From assembly GCA_902523535.1 (NCBI GenBank), contig CABYZQ010000010.1, forward strand, positions 1 through 34,999: a stretch of DNA of 34,999 bases, read 5' to 3'. How positions within the stretch are numbered: position 1 is the first letter of the stretch; every line of letters starts with the position of its first letter. Origin of the DNA: an uncultured Pelagibacteraceae bacterium (GTDB lineage: Bacteria; Pseudomonadota; Alphaproteobacteria; Pelagibacterales; AG-422-B15). Shown piece by piece: positions 24,103 through 32,628 of this stretch. The position numbers were made by a program, and so were the translations under genes. Below the pieces are notes generated by a model. That model saw only the letters and a program-made list of their open reading frames with translations. It had not been told where the DNA came from and searched no databases.

Positions 24103-25500
24103 ATGTCTATAAAAAAAAATAAATTAAGAAATAGGTTTAAAAAACCAGTGAGCGCAGCCTTTGAAAAAATCAATTCTTCTATCGAATTTGATAAATTTTT
24201 ATTCAATGAAGATATTGAGGCATCTATTGCTCATGCATCAATGCTTGGTTCACAAAGAATTATTTCAGTAAGTGATTCAAATAAAATCATAAGCGGGTTG
24301 AAAAAAATTAAATCTGAAATAAAAAATAATAAATTTAAGTTTGATAATCAATTAGAAGATATTCATATGAATATTGAATATAGATTAAGTGAAATCATAG
24401 GCGATGTTGCTGGTAAGCTTCATACTGCGCGTTCAAGAAATGATCAAGTGATAACAGATCTGAAACTATGGATGAAAAAAGATAATGTATTAATTTCAAA
24501 AAAAATAAAAAAATTGAAAAACTCTTTAGTGAAGTCTGCAAATAAAAATATTGAAATATTGCTACCAGGACTTACACACTTTCAGTCTGCACAGCCTATA
24601 TCTGCTGGCCATTATTTTATGGCATACTATGAAATGTTTTCAAGAGACACTACTAGGTTTGGGGACTCATTAAAAAGACTTGATGAAAATCCATTAGGTG
24701 TTGGCGCACTCGCAGGAACTAATTTTTCTATAAATCGAAACAAAACCACTAAAACCCTAGGCTTCAAAAAACCTACAAGAAACTCTCTAGATACAGTTTC
24801 AGACAGAGATTTTGTTATTGATTTTTTATCAAGTGCTTCGTTACTTTCTATGCACCTGTCAAGGATTGCGGAAGAAGTTGCGCTTTATTCTTCAGATCTA
24901 ATTAACTTATTCAAAATTGGTGATCAATTAATGTCTAGCTCATCTATAATGCCGCAAAAAAGGAATCCAGACGGCGCTGAGCTTATAAGAGCCAAAGCTT
25001 CTATTGCAATAGGCAATCTTTCGTCAATGCTAAATCTAATGAAGTCACTGCCTCTGACTTACAGTAAAGATCTTCAAGAAGACAAAATCTTAGTTACATC
25101 AACGAGTGAGACGTTGCATATATGTCTAGATTGTATGATTGAAATCATTGACACATTAGAAATTAACAAAAAGTCTGCGGAGAAGATTATCTCCAAAACC
25201 TACATAAATGCTACTGAATTAGCAGATTGGCTTGTAATTAAGCTAAATTATACTTTCAGAGATGCACATAGTCTTACTGGAAAAATTGTAAATTTTGCTG
25301 AAAAAAAGAAATTATTCTTAAAAGATATTACACTTCGTGATTATAAATCATTTGATCAAAATATTGATAAATCTTTATATGATTTCCTTAGTATAAAAAA
25401 AAGTGTTAATAATAAACAGAGTTATGGTGGCACTGCTATAAGTCAAATAAAAAAAATGATTGCCATTGCGCGTAAGGAGATCAAAAATGAGAAGTATTAG
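24103..25500 (+). CDS. argH: argininosuccinate lyase
   Basis: Last step of arginine synthesis, splitting argininosuccinate into arginine and fumarate. The fumarase/aspartase superfamily signature SSSSIMPQKRNPD begins at Ser278, with the catalytic serine loop and Lys286. Other conserved parts are DIHMNIEYRL, HTARSRNDQV and LPGLTHFQSAQPI. Length is 465 residues, normal for the family. The 3' end overlaps the start of the LptM-like lipoprotein gene, and lysA follows; argH-lipoprotein-lysA is a conserved alphaproteobacterial arrangement. Confidence 0.97.
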   Translation: MSIKKNKLRNRFKKPVSAAFEKINSSIEFDKFLFNEDIEASIAHASMLGSQRIISVSDSNKIISGLKKIKSEIKNNKFKFDNQLEDIHMNIEYRLSEIIGDVAGKLHTARSRNDQVITDLKLWMKKDNVLISKKIKKLKNSLVKSANKNIEILLPGLTHFQSAQPISAGHYFMAYYEMFSRDTTRFGDSLKRLDENPLGVGALAGTNFSINRNKTTKTLGFKKPTRNSLDTVSDRDFVIDFLSSASLLSMHLSRIAEEVALYSSDLINLFKIGDQLMSSSSIMPQKRNPDGAELIRAKASIAIGNLSSMLNLMKSLPLTYSKDLQEDKILVTSTSETLHICLDCMIEIIDTLEINKKSAEKIISKTYINATELADWLVIKLNYTFRDAHSLTGKIVNFAEKKKLFLKDITLRDYKSFDQNIDKSLYDFLSIKKSVNNKQSYGGTAISQIKKMIAIARKEIKNEKY

Positions 25501-25609
25501 TATTTTGATACTACTAATTTTTATATATGGTTGTGGCAAGAAAGGTTCACTTGAGTACCCTCCAGTTGAGACAGGATATTTATATCAATTTTCAACTGTC
25601 AAGGTGTAG
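25487..25609 (+). CDS. lptM: small LptM/YifL-like lipoprotein
   Basis: A 40-residue protein. It starts at ATG 25487, overlapping the last codons of argH in another frame, with an AGGAG at 25475-25479, seven bases upstream. The N-terminus is a lipoprotein signal (MRSISILILLIFIYG) with the lipidated Cys16. GCGKKGSLEYPP follows and matches the GCGxKGPLYxP pattern of LptM/YifL. In E. coli LptM assists maturation of the LptD outer-membrane LPS translocon. The remaining tail is short and variable. The neighbours argH and lysA fit the usual location in alphaproteobacteria. Its role in this organism is inferred from the motif. Confidence 0.85.
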   Translation: MRSISILILLIFIYGCGKKGSLEYPPVETGYLYQFSTVKV

Positions 25610-25611
25610 TT

Positions 25612-26844
25612 ATGTCAGAACTGAAATATGAAAATAATATTCTTAGATTTGGGAATATTAGTATAGATGAAATCTCTGAAAAACACCAAACACCATTTTA
25701 TTGTTACAGTAAAAGTGTTCTCACTAATAACTATAATAATTTTAATAATATATTTTCAGATCTTGATTATAAAATTTGTTTTTCTTTAAAATCAAATTCT
25801 AATCTCTCACTGTTAAGAATCTTGGCCTCATTAGATGCTGGTGCTGATGTGGTATCTGAATGGGAATTTAAAAAGGCAATTGGAGCAGGAATACCACCTC
25901 AAAAAATAGTATTTTCTGGAATTGGGAAAAACGAAAATGAAATTAAGCATGCAATTGCAAATGATTGCTTTCAAATTAATGTAGAGTCTTTAGCTGAGTT
26001 AAAAAAAATTAATCAGATAGCTGAAGGAATTGGTAAAGTTCAAAATATCGGGATTAGGATAAATCCTGATGTACAATCTGGTACGCATGAAAAAATAACA
26101 ACTGGGAGTCTTGAAAATAAATTTGGAATATCTGTAAATGAAACTTTAGAGATATTTAATAAAACTAAAGAATTTTCCTCTCTTTCAATTACAGCTATTG
26201 CATTTCATATAGGCAGTAATATAAAAGATTTAAGTCCATTTAAAAATTCTTTTGAAGTTGCTAAAAACTTAATTGATAAAATACAATTGAATTACAACTC
26301 ACTGAAAACTATTGATGTTGGGGGAGGAATAAGTCCCGAAGAAAGAAATTTTAGCTTTAAAGATTATTACGATATGCTTATTTCATATTTTGATAAAGAG
26401 AGATTTAATTTTATCTTTGAGCCTGGGAGATTAATTGCAGCTGATGCAGGAATACTTGTTTCAAAAGTTCTTTATACTAAAATAAGTGAAGGAAAAAAAT
26501 TTATTATAATTGATGCAGGTATGAATGATATGATGAGGCCTGCTTTATATGATGCACAGCATGAAATTTTAACTTCAAAATTAAATGATTCAGATCACAA
26601 CATTGAAACAGAAATAGTTGGACCAATATGTGAGTCTTCTGACAAATTTATGAGGACTACTAAATTTGCTAATATACAAGAAGGAGATAATGTAGTTATT
26701 AAAAATGTTGGAGCTTATGGATCAACAATGAGTTCAAATTATAATGCTAGACCATTTATTGAAGAATTATTAATTGATAAAGAGGAAATTCAAATAATAA
26801 GAAAAAAACAATCATTTGATGACTTTATAAAGAATGAACTTTAA
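25612..26844 (+). CDS. lysA: diaminopimelate decarboxylase
   Basis: PLP-dependent alanine-racemase-fold enzyme that decarboxylates meso-diaminopimelate to lysine. The PLP lysine is Lys60 in CFSLKSNSNL. Further marks are DAGADVVSEWE, AFHIGSNI, DVGGGIS, FEPGRLIAADAG and GPICESSDKF, with the active-site Cys from the partner subunit. The C-terminal NVGAYGSTMSSNYNARP is typical. Length is 410 residues. The ATG is two bases after the lipoprotein stop. The stop codon shares TTAA (26841-26844) with the convergent zinc-ribbon gene. Confidence 0.97.
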   Translation: MSELKYENNILRFGNISIDEISEKHQTPFYCYSKSVLTNNYNNFNNIFSDLDYKICFSLKSNSNLSLLRILASLDAGADVVSEWEFKKAIGAGIPPQKIVFSGIGKNENEIKHAIANDCFQINVESLAELKKINQIAEGIGKVQNIGIRINPDVQSGTHEKITTGSLENKFGISVNETLEIFNKTKEFSSLSITAIAFHIGSNIKDLSPFKNSFEVAKNLIDKIQLNYNSLKTIDVGGGISPEERNFSFKDYYDMLISYFDKERFNFIFEPGRLIAADAGILVSKVLYTKISEGKKFIIIDAGMNDMMRPALYDAQHEILTSKLNDSDHNIETEIVGPICESSDKFMRTTKFANIQEGDNVVIKNVGAYGSTMSSNYNARPFIEELLIDKEEIQIIRKKQSFDDFIKNEL

Positions 26845-27227
26845 TTATCAAATAATTCAGCTATTTGATTTACTGCCATCCCAATAAAGTTGTTAATTGA
26901 TTGACTTACAGCAAAAGCATCAATTTCGATATTATCAATTATTAAATCCCCAAAGATAAATATAACGGGCAAAATCAAAATCAAAAATGGAAGTGGTATA
27001 TTTTTCTGTTTTTTGTAGACAACCGGTAGGTTTTGATCTGAAAGACTCTCTCTTATAATTTTTTCATTACTAATCTCATTTATTAGTAGTTTCTTCTCAG
27101 CTTCATATGCTTTATTTTCAAAATACCATGAATGATTGCACCTAGTACACTTAACTTGCCGGCCATGACCAACGTCATCGATATTTACTACATAACGAGC
27201 TGAACACGAGGGGCATGAAATAATCAT
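26841..27227 (-). CDS. MJ0042-type zinc-ribbon membrane protein
   Basis: A 128-residue protein with an N-terminal zinc ribbon (Cys5, Cys8, Cys27, Cys30; CPSC and CTRC) of the MJ0042 type, a polar middle section and one hydrophobic helix (about 78-96) near the C-terminus. The zinc-ribbon end would be cytoplasmic. Such proteins are widespread in alphaproteobacteria, often next to ftsE/ftsX and a YdcF-like gene; here the YdcF-like gene is adjacent but ftsEX is not. Function unknown. Confidence 0.83.
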   Translation of the reverse strand: MIISCPSCSARYVVNIDDVGHGRQVKCTRCNHSWYFENKAYEAEKKLLINEISNEKIIRESLSDQNLPVVYKKQKNIPLPFLILILPVIFIFGDLIIDNIEIDAFAVSQSINNFIGMAVNQIAELFDN

Positions 27228-27282
27228 AAAATATGTTAGTTTGTATTTATATTTAAAATATTATTAGTGTAACTTATTTAAC

Positions 27283-27864
27283 ATGTTAAATGTACAAAAA
27301 TTGTATTACTTTTTCTTGTTCGTATTGTCTTTATTAATACTAATTTTAATCCATTTTAATATTTTCTTCTCCAAAGTTAAAAATTCAAATTTTGAAAATC
27401 ATATTAAAACCAAGATCGATAGTGTTGTTGTTTTAACAGGTGACAAATTCAGAATTGTTAAAGGTTTAGAGTTATTAAGTCAAAATCCTGACAGTAAACT
27501 TCTTCTTTCTGGCGTAAATAAAGATATTCCTCTTGTAGAAATAGAAAATGCTTTTCCTAAATACAAAAAACTATTTGTCTGCTGTATTGAGATTGAATCA
27601 ATCTCAGAGAATACCTTTGAAAATATAAGAGAGACCTTCCTATGGATTAGAAACAATGGATACCGAAATACTACTATTGTTACATCAGATTACCACTTGC
27701 CTCGGGTAAAATTGGAATCAAAAAGACTTATAAATAGTGAGAATATCTATTATGTAACTACAAAAAATGTCAGTGAAGAGCGATTTAGTCGAATGAAAAA
27801 ATTAGTGATAGAATATATCAAATATTTAAGAACTTATATAAGTTTAAGTATAGGACTTTATTAA
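27283..27864 (+). CDS. YdcF-like (DUF218) membrane protein
   Basis: A 193-residue protein with an N-terminal membrane anchor (about 8-29) and a DUF218/YdcF fold. The motifs are IDSVVVLTGDKFRIVKGLELL, LLLSGVNKD, SENTFENIRET and TTIVTSDYHLPRV, the last with the conserved histidine. The SanA/YdcF family is linked to envelope integrity, and the biochemical activity is undefined. The chain is somewhat compact compared with family members over 200 residues. It starts a plus-strand run and overlaps plsC by one base (TAATG). Confidence 0.82.
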   Translation: MLNVQKLYYFFLFVLSLLILILIHFNIFFSKVKNSNFENHIKTKIDSVVVLTGDKFRIVKGLELLSQNPDSKLLLSGVNKDIPLVEIENAFPKYKKLFVCCIEIESISENTFENIRETFLWIRNNGYRNTTIVTSDYHLPRVKLESKRLINSENIYYVTTKNVSEERFSRMKKLVIEYIKYLRTYISLSIGLY

Positions 27865-28598
27865 TGATCTACATAAATTCTTTTTTAGCTAACCTTGCTT
27901 TCTATATCGTATTGATTGCATGCTGCCTATTCGCACCAATACTTTATTTTCTACCCAAAAAACATATGTTGGGAATAATCCACTTTCAATCAATTCACAC
28001 GCGACTAAGTTTAAAAATATTTGCTAATCTTGAAATTGAATATCGGGGTCTTGAAAACGTACCCAAGGAAAGAAAATATTTAATTGCCGCCAAACATCAA
28101 TCATTAGCTGAAGCAATATTTTTAAATGATGCAATTAAAACTCCTTCTATAATTGCAAAAAAACAGCTTTTATTTATTCCAATTGTTGGACTATGTTTCA
28201 AAAAAGCCAATTTTATATATGTGGATAGGAGAAAAGGGGAAACAAATATTCAAGCAATGGTAAATTCTGCAAAAAGAAGCATGGATGCTGACCCGCGACC
28301 GCTTTTAATTTTTCCTGAAGGGACAAGAACTCCAGTAGGAGTAAAGCGACCCTATAAGTATGGTGTTACCGCACTTTATGACGGCTTAAATATTCCTTGT
28401 CTTCCAGTTGCAATAAATTGTGGTTACTTTTGGTCACGAAGAAGATTTCTTAGATATCCTGGAAAAATGGTCATTGAGTTTCTAAAACCAATTGAACCAG
28501 GGTTAGAAAAAGAGGTATTCACTAAAAAACTGTATGACGTAATAGAAGATAAATCAGACGCGTTGCTGTCTGAAGCTGAGATTAATTTTCCCAAATGA
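27864..28598 (+). CDS. plsC: 1-acyl-sn-glycerol-3-phosphate acyltransferase
   Basis: Adds the second acyl chain to lysophosphatidic acid, giving phosphatidic acid for phospholipids. The 244-residue protein has an N-terminal hydrophobic helix (about 8-30), the acyltransferase motif KHQSLAEA with His78 and Glu83 (HX4E in place of HX4D, as is usual in the alphaproteobacterial HQSxxE form), and the FPEGTRTPVG substrate motif. IPCLPVAINCG and the later segments complete the domain. It sits between the YdcF-like gene and a DUF2125-like gene with overlapping starts, so the three are one transcript. Confidence 0.92.
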   Translation: MIYINSFLANLAFYIVLIACCLFAPILYFLPKKHMLGIIHFQSIHTRLSLKIFANLEIEYRGLENVPKERKYLIAAKHQSLAEAIFLNDAIKTPSIIAKKQLLFIPIVGLCFKKANFIYVDRRKGETNIQAMVNSAKRSMDADPRPLLIFPEGTRTPVGVKRPYKYGVTALYDGLNIPCLPVAINCGYFWSRRRFLRYPGKMVIEFLKPIEPGLEKEVFTKKLYDVIEDKSDALLSEAEINFPK

Positions 28599-29332
28599 AG
28601 AATGTTTATTTTAAGAGAATAATCTTCTTTATTTTTGCTGTTTTGCTTATCTACTCAGCATATTGGCTTTTCATATCAGTTCAATTTAAAACCCAAATAA
28701 AAAATAACTTAGACTATATAAATAGTAGTTACAGCAACATAAAAGTATCAGGCTACCCATATAGAATGAGTGCTCTAATCAATGATCTCAGCTTAAGTAA
28801 TTTCGAAAATAATATTTTATCGAATATTAATTTTTATGATGTCAGAATTGATATGAACCCATTTCAAATAGATACTTTATATTTAAGAAGTAATCAGGTT
28901 CAAGGTTTAGAAGGAGCCAATAGCACAGAAAGTCTTTTTAATTTTAAAAACCTTCAGGGAAAGATAGTTTTAAGTGAAGGTATGATTATAAAACTTTTAT
29001 TAATATCTGATTACCTAGATTTGAATTATCATGACTATAATATTGGCAAAATCAGCCAAACTGTTATGAAAATAAATTTAGACAACCAGTCAATTTATCA
29101 AATTAATTTTTCAGCTATTGCAAACGATCTCCTTAACTCATATTTAGGAAAAACCAAGATAAGTCTTAATGGTGAGATTTCGTCGATTACAAATGATGGA
29201 GTTTTACAGATCGATATTATAGAAAATGAGAATCAAAATAAATTATTTAGTGCACCATTAACTATTAGTAATGGAAAAGTGTCATTTTTGTTTGTGCCTT
29301 TATTAGATTTGAAGGACTTATCTTTTTTTTGA
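28595..29332 (+). CDS. DUF2125-like membrane-anchored protein
   Basis: A 245-residue protein with one N-terminal hydrophobic segment (about 8-26) and a long extracytoplasmic region rich in beta-prone strands. The ISGYPYRM-like KVSGYPYRMSALINDLSLSN motif near residue 50 and the MNPFQIDTLYLRS segment resemble the alphaproteobacterial DUF2125 family, whose function is unknown but whose AsmA-like look suggests an envelope role. It overlaps plsC by four bases. Its 3' end overlaps the convergent tyrA gene by 15 bases, the deepest overlap in the window. Confidence 0.68.
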   Translation: MKNVYFKRIIFFIFAVLLIYSAYWLFISVQFKTQIKNNLDYINSSYSNIKVSGYPYRMSALINDLSLSNFENNILSNINFYDVRIDMNPFQIDTLYLRSNQVQGLEGANSTESLFNFKNLQGKIVLSEGMIIKLLLISDYLDLNYHDYNIGKISQTVMKINLDNQSIYQINFSAIANDLLNSYLGKTKISLNGEISSITNDGVLQIDIIENENQNKLFSAPLTISNGKVSFLFVPLLDLKDLSFF

Positions 29333-30244
29333 CCTACCAAAATCGGCATCTACCGTATCTTGTCCTGCTGATATTATTTTATCACGAACTTTTCTTGTTT
29401 TTGAAAAGAGCTTGTGTAAACTTTTACCGTCTTCCCAGCGAATTGATTTTTGCAAAGCGCTTAAATCCTCTGTAAATCTACTAATCATCTCCAATACAGC
29501 TTCCTTGTTATTAAGAAATATATCTCTCCACATCGTTGGATCAGATGACGCAATTCTAGTAAAATCTCTGAAACCACTTGCACTGTACTTTATAATATCA
29601 GACTTTGTTACACTCTCGAGATCTGCAGCAGTGGATACAATATTGTAAGCAATTAAGTGAGGTAAATGAGAAGTGATTGCCATTACTCTATCATGTCTTT
29701 GAGGAGACATTATCTCAACATTGCTTCCTAATGATTTCCAAAGATTTTTAACTTTATTAATATGACTTTTTTTATTGTTTTTGAGTGGAGTAATTATACA
29801 CCACCTGTCATTAAATAATTCTGCAAACCCAGCACTTGGACCACTTTTTTCTGTTCCCGCTATGGGATGAGCAGGTATAAATATATCATCATTACTTAAG
29901 AGAGGAATAATTTCATTAATAGTTTTTTCTTTTGCAGAACCAACATCTGAAATAATCGTACCTTTTGATATGTGAGGTATAATTTTTTTTATTATATTTG
30001 CGTAACTACTTAAAGGAGTGCAAACTATAATTAGATCCGACCCTCTTACAGAGTCTTCTAATTTATTGCTTACCTTATCAACTAACTTGAGTCTTTTAGA
30101 TGTATTTCTGGTTTTAGGCGATCTAGAGTAGCCTACTGTTCTTGACGAGATTTTACTTTTCCTAATAGACAATGCCAATGATGAACCAATCAAGCCTAAC
30201 CCAATGATAGAAATTTGGTTAAATAGTTTTTTATTATTTGTCAT
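29318..30244 (-). CDS. tyrA: prephenate/arogenate dehydrogenase
   Basis: NAD(P)-dependent oxidative decarboxylase of prephenate or arogenate in tyrosine synthesis. The dinucleotide motif is IIGLGLIGSSLAL (about 13-25). The catalytic and substrate regions are DVGSAKE, AHPIAGTEKSGP, and SHLPHLIAYNIV with ASGFRDFTRIASSDPTMWRD (landmarks only). At 308 residues it is a single-function enzyme without a chorismate mutase domain. Sequence does not decide between prephenate and arogenate as substrate; alphaproteobacterial relatives are often cyclohexadienyl dehydrogenases (tyrC). It follows hisC with a 4-base overlap. Confidence 0.92.
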   Translation of the reverse strand: MTNNKKLFNQISIIGLGLIGSSLALSIRKSKISSRTVGYSRSPKTRNTSKRLKLVDKVSNKLEDSVRGSDLIIVCTPLSSYANIIKKIIPHISKGTIISDVGSAKEKTINEIIPLLSNDDIFIPAHPIAGTEKSGPSAGFAELFNDRWCIITPLKNNKKSHINKVKNLWKSLGSNVEIMSPQRHDRVMAITSHLPHLIAYNIVSTAADLESVTKSDIIKYSASGFRDFTRIASSDPTMWRDIFLNNKEAVLEMISRFTEDLSALQKSIRWEDGKSLHKLFSKTRKVRDKIISAGQDTVDADFGRSKKR

Positions 30245-31299
30245 TTATAAAAATCTTTAAATGCCTTAAGGACTTTTTTATTTTCGTTTGCAGTACCAAT
30301 TGAAACCCTTATACAAGTTGGTAAATTATATTTTTCCATTAACCTAATAATGATTGATTTGGATAAAAGATACTTATTTAGCTTAAATACTGAATTTCCT
30401 ACATCTATAAGTAAAAAATTAGCCCTACTGTCATAGACTTTTATAGGTAGTTTACTTAATTCTTTATTCATAGTTTTAAGCCATAACATATTATGTTTTT
30501 TTGAATTATTTGTATATTTTCTGTCCTTCAATGCTTGAATTCCTGCAACTTGCGCCAAATGATTCACATTAAATGGCCCTCTGACTTTGTTCATAGAACT
30601 AATAATATTACTGTGAGCATAGCACCAGCCTAGTCTAAGGGAAGCTAGTCCATATATTTTAGAAAACGTACGTGTAACAATTACATTCATGTTTTTTTGT
30701 GCAAACTCAAGACCATTTGAGTAATCATTATCAGTCATATACTCGGCGTACGCTGCATCAATTATAATCATTACTTTTTTTGGAACTTTATTGATAAGCG
30801 TTGTGAGATCTTTTTTTGACAAATAAAAACCCGTTGGATTATTAGGCTGAGCAATAAAAATAATCTTTGTTTTTTTTGTAATTGATTTTAATAAACTTTC
30901 TAAATCTACTCGAAGATTTTTTGTTGCTGATCTTTTAATAACTCCACCACTTATTTTGGAATAGATTTCAAACATTAAAAAGCTATGCTTTGGAATAATA
31001 ACCTCATCACCTTTGTTTAAAAATAGCTGACATGCAATACCAAGTATCTCATCTGAACCGTTTCCAACAAAAAGATTGCTGTTCTTTAATTTAAAACTTT
31101 TAGAGATAGCTTCCTTTAACTCGATACAATTACCGTCAGGATACTTATTTGTCTTAAGTCGGCTTTCTGAAATAGCTTTCTTTACTTTAATACTGGGTCC
31201 AAAAGGTGACTCATTAGAAGACACTTTAACTACATTTTTTTTACCTGGAATTGATGAAATTCCACCTTCATAGATATTAATATTTTTTAAATTTTTCAT
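30241..31299 (-). CDS. hisC: histidinol-phosphate aminotransferase
   Basis: Class I/II PLP aminotransferase, 352 residues, converting imidazole acetol phosphate to histidinol phosphate. The PLP lysine is Lys214 in TRTFSKIYGLASLRLGW. QPNNPTG (151-157) and the DAAYAEY strand (181-187) are also typical. Paired with tyrA, an HisC of this kind may also transaminate aromatic precursors, the cyclohexadienyl route; whether it serves histidine, aromatics or both cannot be told. Start ATG at 31299, upstream of a 213-base gap shared with the divergent SAM-II/metX leader. Confidence 0.92.
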   Translation of the reverse strand: MKNLKNINIYEGGISSIPGKKNVVKVSSNESPFGPSIKVKKAISESRLKTNKYPDGNCIELKEAISKSFKLKNSNLFVGNGSDEILGIACQLFLNKGDEVIIPKHSFLMFEIYSKISGGVIKRSATKNLRVDLESLLKSITKKTKIIFIAQPNNPTGFYLSKKDLTTLINKVPKKVMIIIDAAYAEYMTDNDYSNGLEFAQKNMNVIVTRTFSKIYGLASLRLGWCYAHSNIISSMNKVRGPFNVNHLAQVAGIQALKDRKYTNNSKKHNMLWLKTMNKELSKLPIKVYDSRANFLLIDVGNSVFKLNKYLLSKSIIIRLMEKYNLPTCIRVSIGTANENKKVLKAFKDFYK

Positions 31300-31372
31300 A
31301 TAATAATTGGGTATAAATAGGTGAATATTGTTTATTTTGAAAGAAAATCTTTGAAATATTTAATCTTCTAAT

Positions 31373-31399
31373 TTGACATTACTGATTTGAATATATAAT
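31373..31399 (+). promoter_or_regulatory. metX operon promoter
   Basis: A perfect -35 hexamer TTGACA (31373-31378) is followed, after 15 bases, by a perfect -10 hexamer TATAAT (31394-31399). The spacing is short of the optimum 17, but initiation about seven bases after the -10 would start the transcript right at the first stem of the SAM-II aptamer, which supports the call. Confidence 0.7.
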
Positions 31400-31406
31400 A
31401 CAGTGA

Positions 31407-31460
31407 CTGCGCCGATTTGAGCACAGCTTGCGGGCGCTGTAAAAATGCAGCTAAAGAGGT
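31407..31460 (+). promoter_or_regulatory. SAM-II riboswitch aptamer
   Basis: The sequence follows the SAM-II (metA motif) pattern. The P1 stem is GCGCC (31409-31413) with GGCGC (31433-31437), enclosing the loop GATTTGAGCACAGCTTGCG. A tail contains AAAATGCAGCTAAAGAGG. The P2 pseudoknot is TTGCG (in the loop, 31429-31433) with TGCAG (31446-31450), with two changed pairs relative to the marine metX aptamer of known structure (G-U to G-C, A-U to G-U), which is covariation rather than chance. The GCTAAA box is intact. It lies 53 bases before the metX start and ahead of an intrinsic terminator. It senses S-adenosylmethionine. Confidence 0.92.
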
Positions 31461-31465
31461 ATATA

Positions 31466-31500
31466 AACCACCAAACTTAGTTGTTAGGTGGTTTTTTTTT
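31466..31500 (+). terminator. intrinsic terminator behind SAM-II aptamer
   Basis: AACCACC (31466-31472) pairs with GGTGGTT (31487-31493). An inner AAC/GTT extension (31474-31476 with 31483-31485) caps a six-base loop, with an A-A mismatch between the two parts. Nine T residues follow from 31492. It lies wholly between the aptamer and the metX ATG, where it can only act as an attenuator. Confidence 0.9.
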
Positions 31501-31512
31501 GGATTAAACAAA

Positions 31513-32628
31513 ATGAATGAAAATAAAATAGTAGAATTAGCAACAGAACAGGCCCTTGTACTGGATTGCGGTAAATCACTGAAAAGCTTTAAAACAGCTT
31601 ATACAACATACGGCAAATTAAATGATGCCAAAGATAATGCTATTTTGATTTGCCACGCTCTTACTGGTGATCAGTATGTTGCGAGCAATCACCCAATTAC
31701 AAAAAAAGAGGGATGGTGGTCATATATTGTTGGTCCTGAAAAGCCTATTGATACAAATAAATTTTTTGTAGTCTGTCCAAATGTCATTGGTGGCTGCATG
31801 GGGTCAACTGGTCCAAAAGAAATAAATTCAGAAACTGGTAAAGTATATGGTACAGATTTTCCAGTTATTACAATTGCTGATATGGTGAGAGCTCAAAAGC
31901 TCCTTATTGACTATTTAGGTATTGAAAAAATTTTTTGCGTGACTGGTGGCTCAATGGGGGGAATGCTAGTTCTTGAATGGCTATCAAAATTTCCTGAGAT
32001 GGTTCATTCTGCTATTCCGATCGCAACCGCAACAAACCATTCAGCACAGAATATTGCATTAAATGAACTTGCTAGACAATCTATTATGGCTGATCCAAAT
32101 TGGAATTCAGGTAACTATTATAATTCTGACAATAAACCTCTAAAGGGTCTTTCAGTTGCGAGAATGGCCGCACACATCTCGTATCTGTCTAAAGACGCTT
32201 TGCACAGTAAGTTTGGAAGAAATCTGCAAGATAAGAGTAGTTTAGATTATTCTTTTGATGCCGATTTCCAAATTGAAAGTTATTTAAGGCACCAAGGATT
32301 TACATTTGTAGACCGCTTCGACGCCAATAGTTATTTATATATAACTCGTGCAATGGATTATTTTGATGTTTCATCAAGTAATGATGGATCGCTAATTGAA
32401 TCATTCAAAAATACAATCTCAAAAGTTCTATGTATTTCTTTTACAAGCGATTGGCTTTACCCAACCTCAGAGAATAAAAAAATTGTAAAAGTATTTAATA
32501 CTCTAGGAATAAATGTAAGTTTTATTGAGATTGAAACTGATGGTGGACATGATTCATTCCTACTTGAAGAACCAAACCTTTTTGAAGCTATGCAAGGATT
32601 TATTAAATCAACTTATGAAAATTTATGA
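31513..32628 (+). CDS. metX: homoserine O-acetyltransferase
   Basis: Alpha/beta-hydrolase-fold enzyme that acylates homoserine with acetyl-CoA (or succinyl-CoA) at the head of methionine synthesis. The nucleophile is Ser147 in TGGSMGGM. Asp is in TSDWLYPT and His in [10 protein letters not shown], completing the triad. CHALTGD and [12 protein letters not shown] are further MetX marks. The open frame extends upstream to a TTG at 31417, but that part translates the riboswitch and terminator; ATG at 31513 (MNENKIVEL, 371 residues) is the true start, with only a weak GGA upstream. The acyl donor is not decided by sequence alone. metW overlaps by four bases. Confidence 0.95.
   Translation: MNENKIVELATEQALVLDCGKSLKSFKTAYTTYGKLNDAKDNAILICHALTGDQYVASNHPITKKEGWWSYIVGPEKPIDTNKFFVVCPNVIGGCMGSTGPKEINSETGKVYGTDFPVITIADMVRAQKLLIDYLGIEKIFCVTGGSMGGMLVLEWLSKFPEMVHSAIPIATATNHSAQNIALNELARQSIMADPNWNSGNYYNSDNKPLKGLSVARMAAHISYLSKDALHSKFGRNLQDKSSLDYSFDADFQIESYLRHQGFTFVDRFDANSYLYITRAMDYFDVSSSNDGSLIESFKNTISKVLCISFTSDWLYPTSENKKIVKVFNTLGINVSFIEIETDGGHDSFLLEEPNLFEAMQGFIKSTYENL

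Noticed and set aside
31417..31512. metX open frame starting at TTG 31417
   Set aside because: It would translate the SAM-II aptamer and terminator hairpin. The MetX family start is at ATG 31513.
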